DNA from: Plotosus lineatus
Lineage: Eukaryota; Chordata; Actinopteri; Siluriformes; Plotosidae
Length of the DNA stretch: 64,000 nucleotides
NCBI GenBank assembly: GCA_024760905.1
Contig: CM045750.1
Coordinates: forward strand, 15,071,419 to 15,135,418
Direction: 5' to 3'
The position numbers and the translations under genes were made by a program. The notes beneath the pieces are model-generated. The model saw only the letters and a program-made list of their open reading frames with translations, did no database searches and had not been told where the DNA came from. Shown in pieces: positions 11,726-22,727 of this stretch. Numbering within the stretch: the stretch's first letter is position 1; each line of letters starts with the position of its first letter.

Positions 11726-12816
11726 GAGAGAAAAACAGAACTCTCAAAAAATTCCTATTTGTAATGATTAACATGCAGCAAAAAAATCATCCAATGCCCC
11801 TGGAAGGAAACAATTCATTATAACTAGCTGAGGTATAATAGTCCATTTGTGCCTGGTGGAGGTAGCTTGCACTCTGTAAGTGCCCTTCCAGTTCTGGTAA
11901 TGTGCACAAGTCATGACTATTTCACAATCATACAGATCTGTAAAGGTCATTTGATGAATGCTGGCGATGGAAGTAGGTGAGCAGATTCTTAAGAACACTT
12001 TTAGATGTTACGCTCACATATCGTATCTCAATATTAAAATAAACTCTGGTGAATAGAATGAGAATTTAAACATGAGACGATGTGACTATGAAGCCTAACC
12101 AACTCCCTTATAGTTTCCCATCCTCTTATAGAAACTACTAATGGCAACTCAAATGAAACAGCCCCCCCCCCAAGCCATTTGCGAGTCACGGAAGATGGAC
12201 TGAAATGATTTTTGAGGCTCAGGTGAGGTGGTTTGATCTTTACCGATTTGAGCCCTCTAGGGCTGATCAGCGAGCTTCTTCTTCCAGGAGAGCTGCACAC
12301 CCCTCCCATTCTTCCTCTTTTTTAATAGGGTGTTGTGTTCACTCTTCCTTGCTCTCAAGGCAGATATGAGACTGTATAGGACATAACCCATGGAAGGAAA
12401 TGTTAACATGGGTACTATCGACCCATGTTCATGTCCAGCTAGAGGGGATGGCAGCTTTAGTGCAAATGAAAAGCTACAAATGAATGGCCTCCTTGAAATA
12501 AGATTAACTGTCACTTGAAAACTAAGTCGTGACTGGGTGCAGTGCTGCCCTGATCTTCATCTAATTACACTTAATAAGATTCTGGGGTCATATTGTGCAC
12601 ATACTAGGGTTTTCTTGGCATGGTCCATCAGTTACATCTTTTGTTACAACACAGATTTTGTCAATTGCCGTTCTCTCTTTTATAATTCAACTATTTCATT
12701 AACAGATATTAGAAGCCACTGCTCTGTTTTGGTGCCAGGAACATTAAAGATGTAGGGAAGGTTTTATAACAGCCTGGTCTCATTTCATCTTCTGGTCAAC
12801 AAGAAGAATTCACAAC
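11726..12816. other. Intronic sequence without a gene
   Basis: Mostly unique sequence. Several 60-90 codon open frames occur on the minus strand (for example 12034-12309 and 12257-12514) but none shows a recognisable domain or splice borders. Confidence 0.4.
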
Positions 12817-12925
12817 TTTTTTGTATCTTAATCCTATTAGGGTGGCCGGAGGCCGGAGCTTATCTCAGCTGAATCTTGGTGAAGGTGAAGTACACCCTCA
12901 ACATCCTGCCAGTCCGTCACACGGC

Positions 12926-12971
<46 letters not shown>

Positions 12972-13110
12972 ACACACACACACACAAAAAGCCATTCATA
13001 CTCTCACATCTAGGGGCAATTTGGAACAGCTGATTAGCCTAATGTGCATATCTTTGGACTTTAGGAGGAAACTCAAGTTCCCTGAGGAAACCCTCACAAG
13101 CCTTTTTCTT
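12817..13110 (-). repeat. SINE family A with internal (CA)n
   Basis: Plus strand: cttaatcctattaggg, gagcttatctcagc, CA tract 12928-12986, tctaggggcaatttgg, cctaatgtgcatatctttgg. Confidence 0.75.
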
Positions 13111-13626
13111 CTTTTTTGTTTTTTAATTTTTTTTTTTTTGTTATGAATTATTATAATCTTCTATCTGAAATTATTTGGATGGAATTTGAGTAGAACAACT
13201 CATCCATTTCCAAAACCTACATTTAAATGTAACCTGGTGGATGAATATTCTCTGTTTACTTAAATACTAACTGTGAGTGTTCACAGTCAAAGAAGAATTT
13301 AGGCAAAAATGAGAAAGTCAAGACAGCTTATATGGTTCTATATCATTTCCCTTAGCCTCTCCATATGATGGAATGAGTGCACACTGAGACAGAATTTATG
13401 CTTGATCTCCTGGATAATGGATCTACAGTATGATGCAATGGGGTGAGCAGGGTCTGAAATGACAATGTGGCACCATGAAGACCACCAACGGAGGATTATA
13501 TTAACATTCAAATTAGAATTCTTTTGCCATAAGCCATATGAGTGTTGTATTGTGTCAATGCACAAAACTGATCATTACTTTCTTGGTGTTCTCCAGTGTT
13601 GAGTCTCAGTGCTATGTTATTTGTTA

Positions 13627-13839
<213 letters not shown>

Positions 13840-14477
13840 CTATGGGAACAAAACAGAGAGAAAGAAGAAGTTAATGACCTCATTACATGTGATTATAAAG
13901 CTTATTTAAGTAATTCTGCACATTGGTAAACAGATACTTGGTTTAAATTTGTAAGATGTTTATGCCAACAACATAGCTTACAGATAATTGAGCATGCAAG
14001 TTACATCAGGAACACTGAACAAATTATACATTTTCTTCAGTAATAATTTGTTCACACTAGTAATGTTTCACGTGATGTTCTCATTACCCTTTTATCAAAT
14101 GTGTATGCAGATGTTACACAGAATAACGCCTGGACCTATAAGTACAGTTGTGATTGTGGTTGCTGAGGATGAATATTGCCGTGCTTGCTATTTCTGACAA
14201 CAATGCTAGCATGAAGCTTAGCATGTAACATGTAAATAATATAAACCCATTACTGTGTCTCAGAGTACCCTCTGGTGGTCTATGTAGGTAGTACTAAGCT
14301 ACTTCCAAATAAGATTTTTATTATTTTCATTTATTAATTTACAAAGCATTTTTGTAAATGTCTTTATGCATTAATTCTATATAAAATAGACAAACATATA
14401 TATTTATATAAAACATATCAGACAGAGACATACGTGTTTTGCCATTGTTTACTAGCAAGCTATATTTATTGTGTATA
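13840..14477. other. Intronic sequence without a gene
   Basis: AT-rich and apparently unique; nothing recognised. Confidence 0.45.
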
Positions 14478-14740
14478 CAGGGATCCCTCACTTTCTACGG
14501 TTAATTGGGATCAAGACCGCCCGCGACCGCCGATTTTCACAAAGTAGGATCGACCCCCCCTGACTGACATATACGTACATGTATATGTGTATATAATATC
14601 AATAAATACATATTCAACGCTATAAATGCTTATAATAACAATTAAACGTTCAAAAATAATGTATACAATGTAAATAACATAAATACACACACACACACAC
14701 ACACACACACAGACGTGCGCATGAGCACTCAGATGCGCAC

Positions 14741-14741
<1 letters not shown>
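14478..14741. mobile_element. Tigger-like MITE family E, truncated (copy 2)
   Basis: The left end is TA-flanked cagggatccctcactttct. It runs through tataaatgcttataataac and an internal CA repeat, then breaks off at a TA microsatellite (14742-14802). The second end is missing. Confidence 0.7.
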
Positions 14742-14801
<60 letters not shown>

Positions 14802-14802
14802 T
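14742..14802. repeat. (TA)30 microsatellite
   Basis: Uninterrupted TA tract joining the truncated family E MITE to a fragment of another DNA transposon. Confidence 0.95.
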
Positions 14803-14882
14803 AGTCCTTCTCAAAAATTAGCATATTGTGATAAAGTTCATTATTTTCTGTAATGTACTGATAAAAATGAAACTTTCATATG
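14803..14882. mobile_element. DNA-transposon terminal fragment (Tc1/mariner-type)
   Basis: tagtccttctcaaaaattag, then gcatattgtgataaagttca, is a terminal sequence I associate with a fish Tc1/mariner-type element. Only about 80 bp remain. Confidence 0.45.
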
Positions 14883-14885
14883 TAA

Positions 14886-15074
14886 TGGTAATTTGGGAAA
14901 GCCAAATAGCTTAATATGGGTGTCTTTGGACTGTGGGAAGAAATCGAGGTAACCAAAGTAAACCCACGCAAGAACAGGGAAATATGCAAACTCTGCCCAG
15001 AAATCCCCCAGCCCGGGACTCGAACCCAAGACCTTGTTGCTGTAAGGCGGACATGTTATGACCCCTGTGCCGCC
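14886..15074 (-). repeat. SINE family A, partial
   Basis: The tail half is missing. Plus strand: tgtctttggactgtggg, aaacccacgcaag, gggactcgaacccaagacct, tgtgccgcc. Confidence 0.75.
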
Positions 15075-15577
15075 TCATTTATGATGATGAATGGTGAGAG
15101 AATTTCTGATGGCCACAGTCTTTGTTATTCTCAGTATATCTTCATTCCAGTCAATGAAGAGAAACGCTTAATTGGAAACTTCCGGCGTTATCCACCCTTC
15201 AGCTTACTGCTCAGATCCTCCACCCTCTACTTTCAGACACAATAAAAGTCTGTTAACACATTTCTAATTTTAATGAGCTTCACTGCTACACCCATTTTCA
15301 GTATTTCTTCTAACTTGTTTAGACACCAAAGTTTTCTTGTATTTTATTTGCTGTCCATACTTAGCAATGTTTATTCCTCAAGGGATTTGTTATTGAACGC
15401 CTGCGTTTCAGTTTTCTTGAAGGAAAGTGACACTCTAAAATGCTTCCATGTCTCGTTCATGATAATTAACATTTTTTCTTCCTCAAACACAGATTTAGAG
15501 AACAGCATCATCTGCATACAAAATTCACTCGACAGTTTGTGTTTCACGCGATCATCATCACTGCATGTTTACTAAAG
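15075..15577. other. Intronic sequence without a gene
   Basis: A 100-codon open frame at 15273-15575 (plus) has no domain I recognise. Confidence 0.4.
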
Positions 15578-15910
15578 TGAAACCGACTCAGTGGTATAAT
15601 GTTTAGCGCATCGGCCTCACAGCAAGAAGGTCCTGAGTTCGATTCCCGGACTTAGCAAGGGTATTTCTGTTGAGTTTACATGTTCCCCATGTGCTTCCAT
15701 GGGTGTCCTCTGGGTACTCCGGTTTCCTCCCACAGTCCAAACATATGCATTAGGCTAATTGGCGATTCCAAATTGCCCCTAGCTGTGAAAGTGAGTGTGA
15801 ATGGTAAGCTGTTCAGTGTGTACCACAACTTTGTCTAGAGTCGGCTAAGATAGGCACAGCCTCACTGCCAGCCTAATAGGATTAAGCGGCTCGACAAATG
15901 AGAGAGAGCT
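15578..15910 (+). repeat. SINE family A, full length
   Basis: A good reference copy. The tRNA-like head has A box gtggtataatgtttagcgc and B box gagttcgattccc. The body reads gtttcctcccacagtcc, and the tail reads aataggattaagcgg. Confidence 0.85.
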
Positions 15911-16139
15911 TTCTTAATAAGATTTTTAACTACACTACACATTTGTTCTGAAGAATTATATGAAACAAGTGGTGGGAAAAATTAAGGAAATCAGTAATCC
16001 TGCTATGTAAATTAGAATGTCATTACATGCATGAATACACAATGCTCTATAATTAGCCAAAGATGACAGGAAAAGATTTGTGATGTAATTGTAAAGAGCA
16101 GTTTTACCCTAAATTACAGTAAAAAAAACCTTACAAGAA

Positions 16140-16306
16140 AGAAGAAGGTCATGGGTTCAAGTTCCAGTATTGGCGATGGTGTGTGTGTGTGTGTGTGTGT
16201 GTGTGAGTTTGTGTGCTCGTCCTATTATGGTTTCCTCTGGGTAGTCTGGTTTCTGCCCACAGTGCAAAGACATGCAGACTAGGCTAACTGGCAACAAATT
16301 GGACCT

Positions 16307-16351
<45 letters not shown>

Positions 16352-16419
16352 TGTGTATGTGTGTGTGAGTGAGTGCGTGCGTGCGTGCATGCATGCGTGT
16401 GTGCGTCTGGGTGTGTGGG

Positions 16420-16471
<52 letters not shown>

Positions 16472-16639
16472 TGAGTGCGTGCGTGCGTGTGTGTGTGTGT
16501 GAGTGCGTGCGTGCGTGTGTGTGAGTGAGTGCGTGCGTGCGTGTGTGTATGTGTGTCTGTGTCTGTGTGTGGGTGTGTGTGTGTGTGTCTGTGTGAGTGA
16601 GTGTGTGTGTTTGAGTGAGTGCATGCGTGCGTGCGTGTG

Positions 16640-16684
<45 letters not shown>

Positions 16685-16885
16685 ATGCGTGCGTGCGTGC
16701 ATGCATGTGTGTGTGTGTGTGTGTGTGTCTGTGAGTGTGTGTGTGTGTGTGTGAGAGTGCGTGCGTGCGTGCGTGTGTGAGTGTGAGTGTGAATGTGTCT
16801 GTGTGTGTTGGCCTTGCAATGTGCTGGCAAGCCATTGACCCGCATCCACTATCCCTGTCATCCTTAGAAGGATTAAGTGAATGAT
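16140..16885 (+). repeat. SINE family A with large GT expansion
   Basis: B box gggttcaagttcc near 16152; body cagtgcaaagacatgcag and ggctaactggc; tail aaggattaagtg. Two GT tracts split it: 16182-16205 and 16309-16808. Confidence 0.8.
16309..16808. repeat. 500-bp compound GT/GTGC microsatellite
   Basis: GT tracts interleaved with GTGAGTGAGTGC and repeated GTGC blocks. It occupies the position of the SINE body's GTGTGAGTGTGAG motif. All long open frames here on both strands (16157-16861) are by-products. Confidence 0.95.
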
Positions 16886-16953
16886 TTAGCCTTAAATGTT
16901 TCTGTTGTGTGAATAATATATTGCATCATAGATTAAATGGGTGATGTCATCAC

Positions 16954-16999
16954 CTGTAAAGGTTGCAGCACAGTGAGAACAATTGAATCGTTGCAACTC
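16954..16999 (-). CDS. frmpd3: FRMPD3-like exon (last PDZ strand)
   Basis: 46 nt. Acceptor tctctctttacag and donor gtgatg. The first G completes the Arg codon begun in exon 17163-17265. The remaining 15 codons read SCNDSIVLTVLQPLQ, the final helix-to-strand segment of the PDZ domain. Too short to be seen as an open frame; found from the phase gap between its neighbours. Confidence 0.88.
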
Positions 17000-17161
17000 C
17001 TGTAAAGAGAGACATGGGAGGAGATCAATGAGCAGCAACAAATCGAAATGAATTGCTGGAATAAATGATATTCGATGATATAGAATTTATAATACATAAA
17101 TCATAACGAGTTAGAAATGATCTCAATGCCCTTCCATGTTTTGTGACAATAAAGGATGTTA

Positions 17162-17371
<210 letters not shown>

Positions 17372-17588
17372 TTAATGGTTTGTAATTTTTTTAATGATAT
17401 TATTTGGGTTATGGAGTAGAGGTGCAGTGCACAGTGCACATTCAAATATTCAAACATGAGTATACAATGAACAAGCAGTCACTTTTATCGTAGATGAGAT
17501 TGGATGGCCTGGTGGAGCAGACGGCTGCTGTATCCCAGTGGGTTGCAGACGTCTGGTCCCCAGGTCCTGCTAGAGACACGTGTCCTAC

Positions 17589-17743
17589 CCGCAGAGACAG
17601 AGCGTACAATGACAGGCCGTTCGCTGCCTGCAATGAAGCCAAAGCCGTGGATTGGGTGGCGCTGAATGAGGACCTCTCGAGCTATGCCAGATGTCAGGCT
17701 TCCACTGTCCATGCAATCCTGACTCTCCTCTAACATTGCAGGA
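17589..17743 (-). CDS. frmpd3: FRMPD3-like exon (PDZ start)
   Basis: 155 nt. Acceptor ttctttttcag and donor gtagga. The first T completes a Ser codon from exon 20539-20582. It encodes PAMLEESQDCMDSGSLTSG, then REVLIQRHPIHGFGFIAG and SERPVIVRSVSA. HGFGFIAG is the PDZ carboxylate-binding loop (GLGF type). The terminal G joins AC of the next exon to make Asp. An alternative reading would start translation at the internal ATG at about 17736. Confidence 0.9.
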
Positions 17744-17965
17744 CTGAAAAAGAACACAGCATAAGAAATCATGCTTTTTTTAACAGTCCCCTGTTGGTTC
17801 AGGCATTTTTTAATTATTATTCTTAAAATTGTTAAACATCTGTTTAGAATGTATAATTTTAATGTAAATTACATTTTATTAATTAAGCAAAATAAAATAA
17901 ACAACTACACTTTTGTAATGAATAAGCAAATTGTGATGCTGTACAATTTAATATCTGGATATTCA

Positions 17966-18305
17966 GGAGGCATGGTAGAGTTGTAATCAGCACATCCGCC
18001 TCATAGCAAGAAGGTCTTTGGTTCAAGTCCTAGGCTTAGCTCAGCATGTTCTCCCCATGCTTGTGTTTGTTTCCTTCAGGTACTCTGGTTTTCTCCTACA
18101 GTCCAAAGACATGCACAGTAGGCTAACTGGCTGATCCAAATTGCCTCTAGGTGGGAATGTTAGTGTGAATGGTTGTATGTTGTTGTCCTGTGGTGGCCTG
18201 GTGAGCTGTTCAGGGTATATCCAGTCTTCGCACCGTGTCGGCTGAGATAGCTTCCAACCTCCCAGTGACCCGAGTAGGATTAAGCAGTGCAAGAAATGAC
18301 TGAGT
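17966..18305 (+). repeat. SINE family A, full length
   Basis: Head aggaggcatggtagagttg, B box tggttcaagtcc; body ctacagtccaaagacatgc; tail gagtaggattaagcag. Confidence 0.8.
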
Positions 18306-18307
18306 GA

Positions 18308-18545
18308 GTGAGACTGAGTAATGTTGTTTGTGTAAAAACTGCTGGGGCCATGTGTTAAAAGCCCATTTTGGATATTTCCCCACTGATGTGGTCATGCATA
18401 GACTATCAGATCTCAACCAGACCACTGTAAATTTTCCCTCCTCAATGATGCCGATTCTATCTTCGCTGGAAAAGCTTGGCTTGACCAGAATCTTCATGAA
18501 ACTTGAGCTGAGCAATGCCGACAACCTGCACCACATCAATCACCA
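18308..18545 (+). pseudogene. Ty3/gypsy-type retrotransposon, RT fragment
   Basis: A plus frame reads DLNQTTVNFPSSMMPILSSL, then LTRIFMKLELSNADNLHHI. This parallels the conserved RT stretch of Ty3/gypsy elements around the first catalytic Asp (normally in a TKLDL-type motif). The Asp codon is replaced (KLELS). No LTRs or other domains are visible. Confidence 0.55.
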
Positions 18546-18569
18546 CCATCATCACATTATGTTATATGG

Positions 18570-19446
18570 CAGGGGTCGGGAACTTATGGCTCGCGAGCCA
18601 GATGTGGCTCTTTTGATGACTGCATCTGGCTCTCAGATAAATCAGGTGGACTTTCTTAACATAATAACTAAAACATAATTCCACTGTCCTTTAAATAAAA
18701 ATACAGAAAAAAACATCAAATAAAACAAAAACATAAAGAAATCTCACACATTTCAATCTATACATCTATTTTCAATGCCACTTGTCGCTGTGGCGCTCAG
18801 CGGAGAGCCGATCCTTTCTGTACTCCAGTGTGTGGGCGAAGCCGATACCATGAAACTCTAATTTTATTGGATTATATGCAACAGCCTGCGCGTGTTGTTT
18901 TTGGGTAAAGAGGTAAATTTCCCTCGTTTTGATCAGCTCATGTGCAAGAAGCCAAGCAGAGCTGGCAAGCAAAACATAAATGGACAGAATGAAAAAACTC
19001 CAATCCGCAGACTAGCTGATTGCCTTGGGACGCGCTTCCTATCACATAAACACTGCAGTGTGAGTCCTGTCATATTGACCATGTTTGGCTCCACATGCGC
19101 ACTCGAGCAGTCCTCCTCACACCTGAAAAGCATCAAGAACAACTTCCGGTCATGTGTAATAGATGGAAGCCTAAACGCCTGCATGAAGCTGAACTTCAGC
19201 ACGTATCAACCAGACTACAAAGCCATCAGCAAAACCATGCAGCACTAGAAGTCGCATTAATAGTAAGAAGTACTTTTCTTATTAATAAATAAATTTGTTA
19301 TAACAATGCTGTTTAACATAAATTCAGAGTCGTATTATACTCTCAAATTGTTGGTCTCAGTATTAAAAAATATATTTGGCTCTCAGAGGATTAAATTAAA
19401 AAAAAAAAAATTTGGCTCTCTTAGTCAAAAAGGTTCCCGACCCCTG
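18570..19446 (+). mobile_element. hAT-type transposon, 877 bp
   Basis: Terminal repeats caggggtcgggaac on the left and gttcccgacccctg on the right. The 8-bp flanks ttatatgg (18562-18569) and ttatatga (19447-19454) match at 7 of 8. The interior keeps a C-terminal transposase fragment (18892-19248). An internally deleted, non-autonomous derivative. Confidence 0.85.
18892..19248 (+). pseudogene. hAT transposase C-terminal remnant
   Basis: Open to a stop at about 19248. Residues FGSTCALEQSSSHLKSIKN, then LNACMKLNFSTY, fit the hAT C-terminal dimerisation region (typically FGSTY.CE..FS.MK.IK). The catalytic region is absent, so it cannot transpose itself. Confidence 0.6.
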
Positions 19447-19584
19447 TTATATGAGCAAAGAATATCATCAGTGAAATGCTCTGACCTGCTGTGCAAATGT
19501 ATAAGATTACTTAAATGCTATCCTGATGTATTCATCATCAAATGAAGTCAATTTCAACTATATCAAGCAAAAGAACCACCTGTA

Positions 19585-19990
19585 CCCAAAAGTGTGAATA
19601 AGAGTGAGGTCCAGGCATCATTCTCCACAGTCACTTCCTCCAACTCTTCTGAGGGTATACTGAGGCCTTGTATGGGAAGGCTCTTCCTGGTTGGACATGC
19701 CCAAAACACCATACGAAGGAGGCATTTGGGAGGCATTCTAATCAAATGTCCAAACCACCTTCACTGCCTCCTCGCAGCAGGGAGGGCACCTCGAAGGGCA
19801 GTGGTTCCACTCCACAAACTCTATGAGTGTATTGCACTGCCACACTTTATCTCATTTACATTCTAGTTTATCCACCTTGCTGCTACTGAAAGAACAATAT
19901 CACAAACACAAGCAGCTAAATTTATCCTCCCTCGCAGGGTGGCAGGGTTTCCTTTAGTGATGTGAGAATTGTGGTCATCTGGGAGGAACT
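19585..19990. mobile_element. Rex3-type LINE fragment with 5' inversion
   Basis: 19585 to about 19840 is minus-strand 3' coding end (plus strand: ttcctggttggacatgccc, ggcattctaatcaaatg). From about 19842 to 19990 the strand flips to plus (gctactgaaagaac, cctccctcgcagggtggcag). The two pieces abut in element coordinates, as expected from twin priming. Confidence 0.65.
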
Positions 19991-19999
19991 TTCAATGGC

Positions 20000-20095
20000 T
20001 GAGCGAGCCTTCCAGGGTGTACTCTGCCCTTGCGTAGAGTTGGCTGAGATCGACGCCAGCCTCTCTGTGACCGTAATTAGGATGAAGAAAATGAA
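20000..20095 (+). repeat. SINE family A tail
   Basis: Reads ttccagggtgtactctgccc, ggctgagatcgacgcc, gaccgtaattaggat. It lacks the head and may be a truncated chimeric copy. Confidence 0.6.
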
Positions 20096-20538
20096 TTAAT
20101 TTTAAGTTCAGAAAATGAATTAATTCATTGAGTCAGTGATTTTCGAACGACTACGTGAGTTATCAGTTCACGAGCTACTCAGCCAATGAATGATTCTCTG
20201 GCTCGCTCTCTGATTCAGCGGTTTACTACGTGATACGATCAGAGATCTTGCTGTCGAGACTGCCTATCACACAGCTCTTCCGCCTCCGTCTGCTTTGAAA
20301 CTTAATGAGTGTTTCAACATCTTTATGTGATAGTCGGCAGTTATTATTAGCAAAGCATTGGCGAATTGAGTCAATTCGATATCTTTTGAACAATTTGTTC
20401 GCGAATCGTCCGTCACTACTGTCCACTTTTCAATATTGTAAGTAGACTGTACGAGTACTGTATGTGATAACATTTCCTTTCATACATAATTAGTCCTTTT
20501 CAGTCTAATTTGCATTCTATGTTATGTAACATGCTCAC
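20096..20538. other. Intronic sequence without a gene
   Basis: Contains cat-tag-like short repeats near 20100-20230 but no recognisable element or exon. Confidence 0.4.
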
Positions 20539-20582
20539 CTGTCACATTCTTTTTGATGTCCATCCTGGACCTGGGCCATGCC
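20539..20582 (-). CDS. frmpd3: FRMPD3-like exon upstream of the PDZ (possible start)
   Basis: 44 nt. Acceptor cccgtcctcttctttcag and donor gtgagc. It reads GMAQVQDGHQKECD plus two bases (AG) that combine with the T of exon 17589-17743 to give Ser. Only this frame joins to the PDZ exon without a stop. The ATG at 20577-20579 has G at -3 and +4, a good context, so it may be the translation start of at least one isoform. Alternatively coding continues upstream through 60215-60271. No similarity is claimed for the peptide. Confidence 0.62.
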
Positions 20583-20864
20583 CTGAAAGAAGAGGACGGG
20601 ATGGAGTAGCGTTTCGCTGCCACAGGATTTCTCTGTTTCGCACTCATTCACCTGAAGAGAAGGAGATCAAAGAATGAAGACAGACATGGTTAAATGAATA
20701 CTGCTGAGCTCCTTTAAACATTTTTTTAAAGAAATGTATCCTAAAATATCATCCAAAACCTAAATGTAAACAAAAAGAGCTTCAATAAACAAATGAAACT
20801 GTAATACAGTGTCCCTATGTAAAGGTAAAACAAATTACACTTCAACATTTTGTGTGGGGGTTGG

Positions 20865-21515
20865 GAAGCTGAAGTCTATGTACGCTCACACAGGGTGAGG
20901 CTGGGATACACCCTGAAAACAGACCATCACAGGGCCAACACATAAAACAATGCACACTCACACCCAGGGGAAATTTGGACATTCAGTTTGCCAAATGTGC
21001 ATGGGGCAGTGGTGGTCTAGTGGTATAGGGCGCTGGATCGCTGATCCAAAGGTTGGGGGTTCGAGTCCCACTCTCCACAAGGTTGTCACTGTCCCCCCCC
21101 AGTGCGGCTAACTGGGTTATCAAAGGCCAGCCATGTCTCTCACTGTCTATGGTGAGAGGCATGTAAAAGAACCATTGCTGACTTTCGTAAAGAGTAGCTG
21201 CAAAGCCGTCAGCGTGTTTCTGTCCCTTGCTAAAAACGGTTGTGACAGGAAGGGCATCCGATGTAAAAACCTCTGCCAAATCAAACGTGCGAATCAGATG
21301 ATTCGCTGTGGCGACTCCCGAGTGAAAGGGGAAAAGCCGAAAGGAAGACAGACAGTTTGCCTAATGTGCATGTCTCTGGACTGTGGGAGGAAACCGGAGT
21401 ACCTGGAGGAAACCCTACAAATTCCACACAGAAATGCCTTCACCGAGATTGAAAATTAAACCCAGGACCTTCTTGCTGTGAGGCAGACATGCTAACCACT
21501 ACACCATCAGACAAC
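20865..21515 (-). repeat. SINE family A interrupted by SINE B
   Basis: Two halves of one minus-strand copy, 20865-21003 and 21353-21515, are separated by the SINE at 21004-21352. The right half keeps aggaccttcttgctgtgagg and the decayed head. Confidence 0.85.
21004..21352 (+). repeat. SINE family B, full length, RTE-like tail
   Basis: tRNA-Glu-like head: A box gtggtctagtggtatagg, B box ggttcgagtccca. Body gtgcggctaactgggttatc. Tail gctgtggcgactcccg, then aagccgaaaggaag and a GACA end. The tail resembles the 3' end of the RTE-like LINE at 37564-37856 (gctgtggcgacccctg, cagccaaaaggaaaag). It is flanked by a 20-bp duplication (20984-21003 and 21353-21372, one mismatch). Confidence 0.88.
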
Positions 21516-21952
21516 CCTAATTTTGTAGTCACTTTCATATTCCAAATCAACAAACAAATATAAAGATCAATAACATGGGACATGTATATAAACTCTTACA
21601 TTTGTTATACTTTTAAGTTGCCCCCAGGTGTAAGACCCCTGCCTTTCCATTACCTGAGTAGGGTTAAGAAGATCAAATGAATGAATTAGAATCTAGTGCC
21701 TCTGATTACGTAACACTGACTAGAACTTCCTGCAAGAGGAACCTGTCTTAATTAAACCTGATATCTAGGGACTGGTGTTTGCTTTGCTGTTGTCATCATA
21801 GGAGGGACTGACCCAAAAATTCCACCTCAAGGCAACCCAACTGATGCATTAAGAAGTCGTAAAGAATACCAGAATTTCATGACAGTAGCTGCAGGTATTG
21901 TGCATTTCACTGGTATGAAATTTTATTAATCTAAAAACATCCAAACGTTTAC

Positions 21953-22205
21953 CTAATCCTACTGAGGTCCTGGAGAGGACAGACCCTAGAGAATTATCCA
22001 CTCACATCTAGGAACATATTGGAACTGCCAGTCAGCCAAATGTGCATGTCTTTTGGCTATGTGAGGAAACCAGAGTATCCAAACAAATCTTACTCAAGCA
22101 TGGGGTGAACATGCAGACCACAGAACTGACTTTGCTGAGGCCAGAACTTTAACTCATGACCTTCTTGCAGCGAGGCAGAAGTACAAATCACATTGCCGCT
22201 GTGTC
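21953..22205 (-). repeat. SINE family A
   Basis: Plus strand: cctaatcctactgaggtcc, gccaaatgtgcatgtctttt, catgaccttcttgcagcgagg. Confidence 0.7.
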
Positions 22206-22471
22206 ACAACCTATGAATCCATCATCATTTTCATCTTCTTCCACTTGTTCTGGGGTTGGGTCATGGGGCAGCTGCCTATGCAGTGACTCCAAGGTATTCC
22301 CAGTCCAGCTGAGAAACGTAGTCGCTCCAGCATGTTCTGGGTTGACCCTGGGGTCTCTTCCTGGTTGGACAAACACCACATCAGGGAGGCATTCTTGAGA
22401 TATTCTACTACTGCTCCTCCATGTTGAGAGAGTTGAGGTGGCTCAGGCATTTAATTAGAATGCCCCTCAGA
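22206..22471. mobile_element. Rex3-type LINE 3' end with 5' inversion
   Basis: 22209-22407 is minus-strand 3' end (plus strand: catcttcttccacttgttc, ggggtctcttcctggttgg), ending with an ATG-type tail. 22408-22471 is plus strand (gctcctccatgttgagag, gaggtggctcaggcatt). The outer edge of the inverted part abuts the start of the 3' part in element coordinates, the geometry of twin priming. Confidence 0.7.
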
Positions 22472-22534
22472 ATAAAATATTGGTCACCAAGAATAAAATC
22501 GGATACCCACAAGTATGTCTTGCCATTTTCAATC

Positions 22535-22727
22535 TGTGCCCAGCACACAACAATTCCTATTCACACTGACATATAGAGATAATGTGCATGTCTTTGTAGG
22601 AAAACCCATGCAAGCACAGGGTCAACATGCAAGATCCATACAGAAACACCATTTCCTGAGGCTGGGACTCAAACTGTTCTTGCTGTGAGGCATACGTACT
22701 AAATAATACACCACCATGCCACCCACG
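22535..22727 (-). repeat. SINE family A, partial
   Basis: Plus strand: tattcacactgacata, aatgtgcatgtctttg, aacccatgcaagcacagg, gttcttgctgtgaggc. Confidence 0.7.

Noticed and set aside
13338..13565. 75-codon minus-strand frame near an FRMPD3-like exon
   Set aside because: Exons 13735 and 2456 join phase 0 to phase 0 with family-like order, leaving no need for an exon here, and no acceptor/donor pair fits.
16157..16861. 234-codon Thr-His-rich open frame and companions
   Set aside because: Produced entirely by the GT/CA microsatellite inside a SINE; no other composition or borders.
21004..21075. Possible functional tRNA gene
   Set aside because: A and B boxes are present, but the sequence belongs to a dispersed SINE and does not fold as a complete tRNA with matching acceptor stem.
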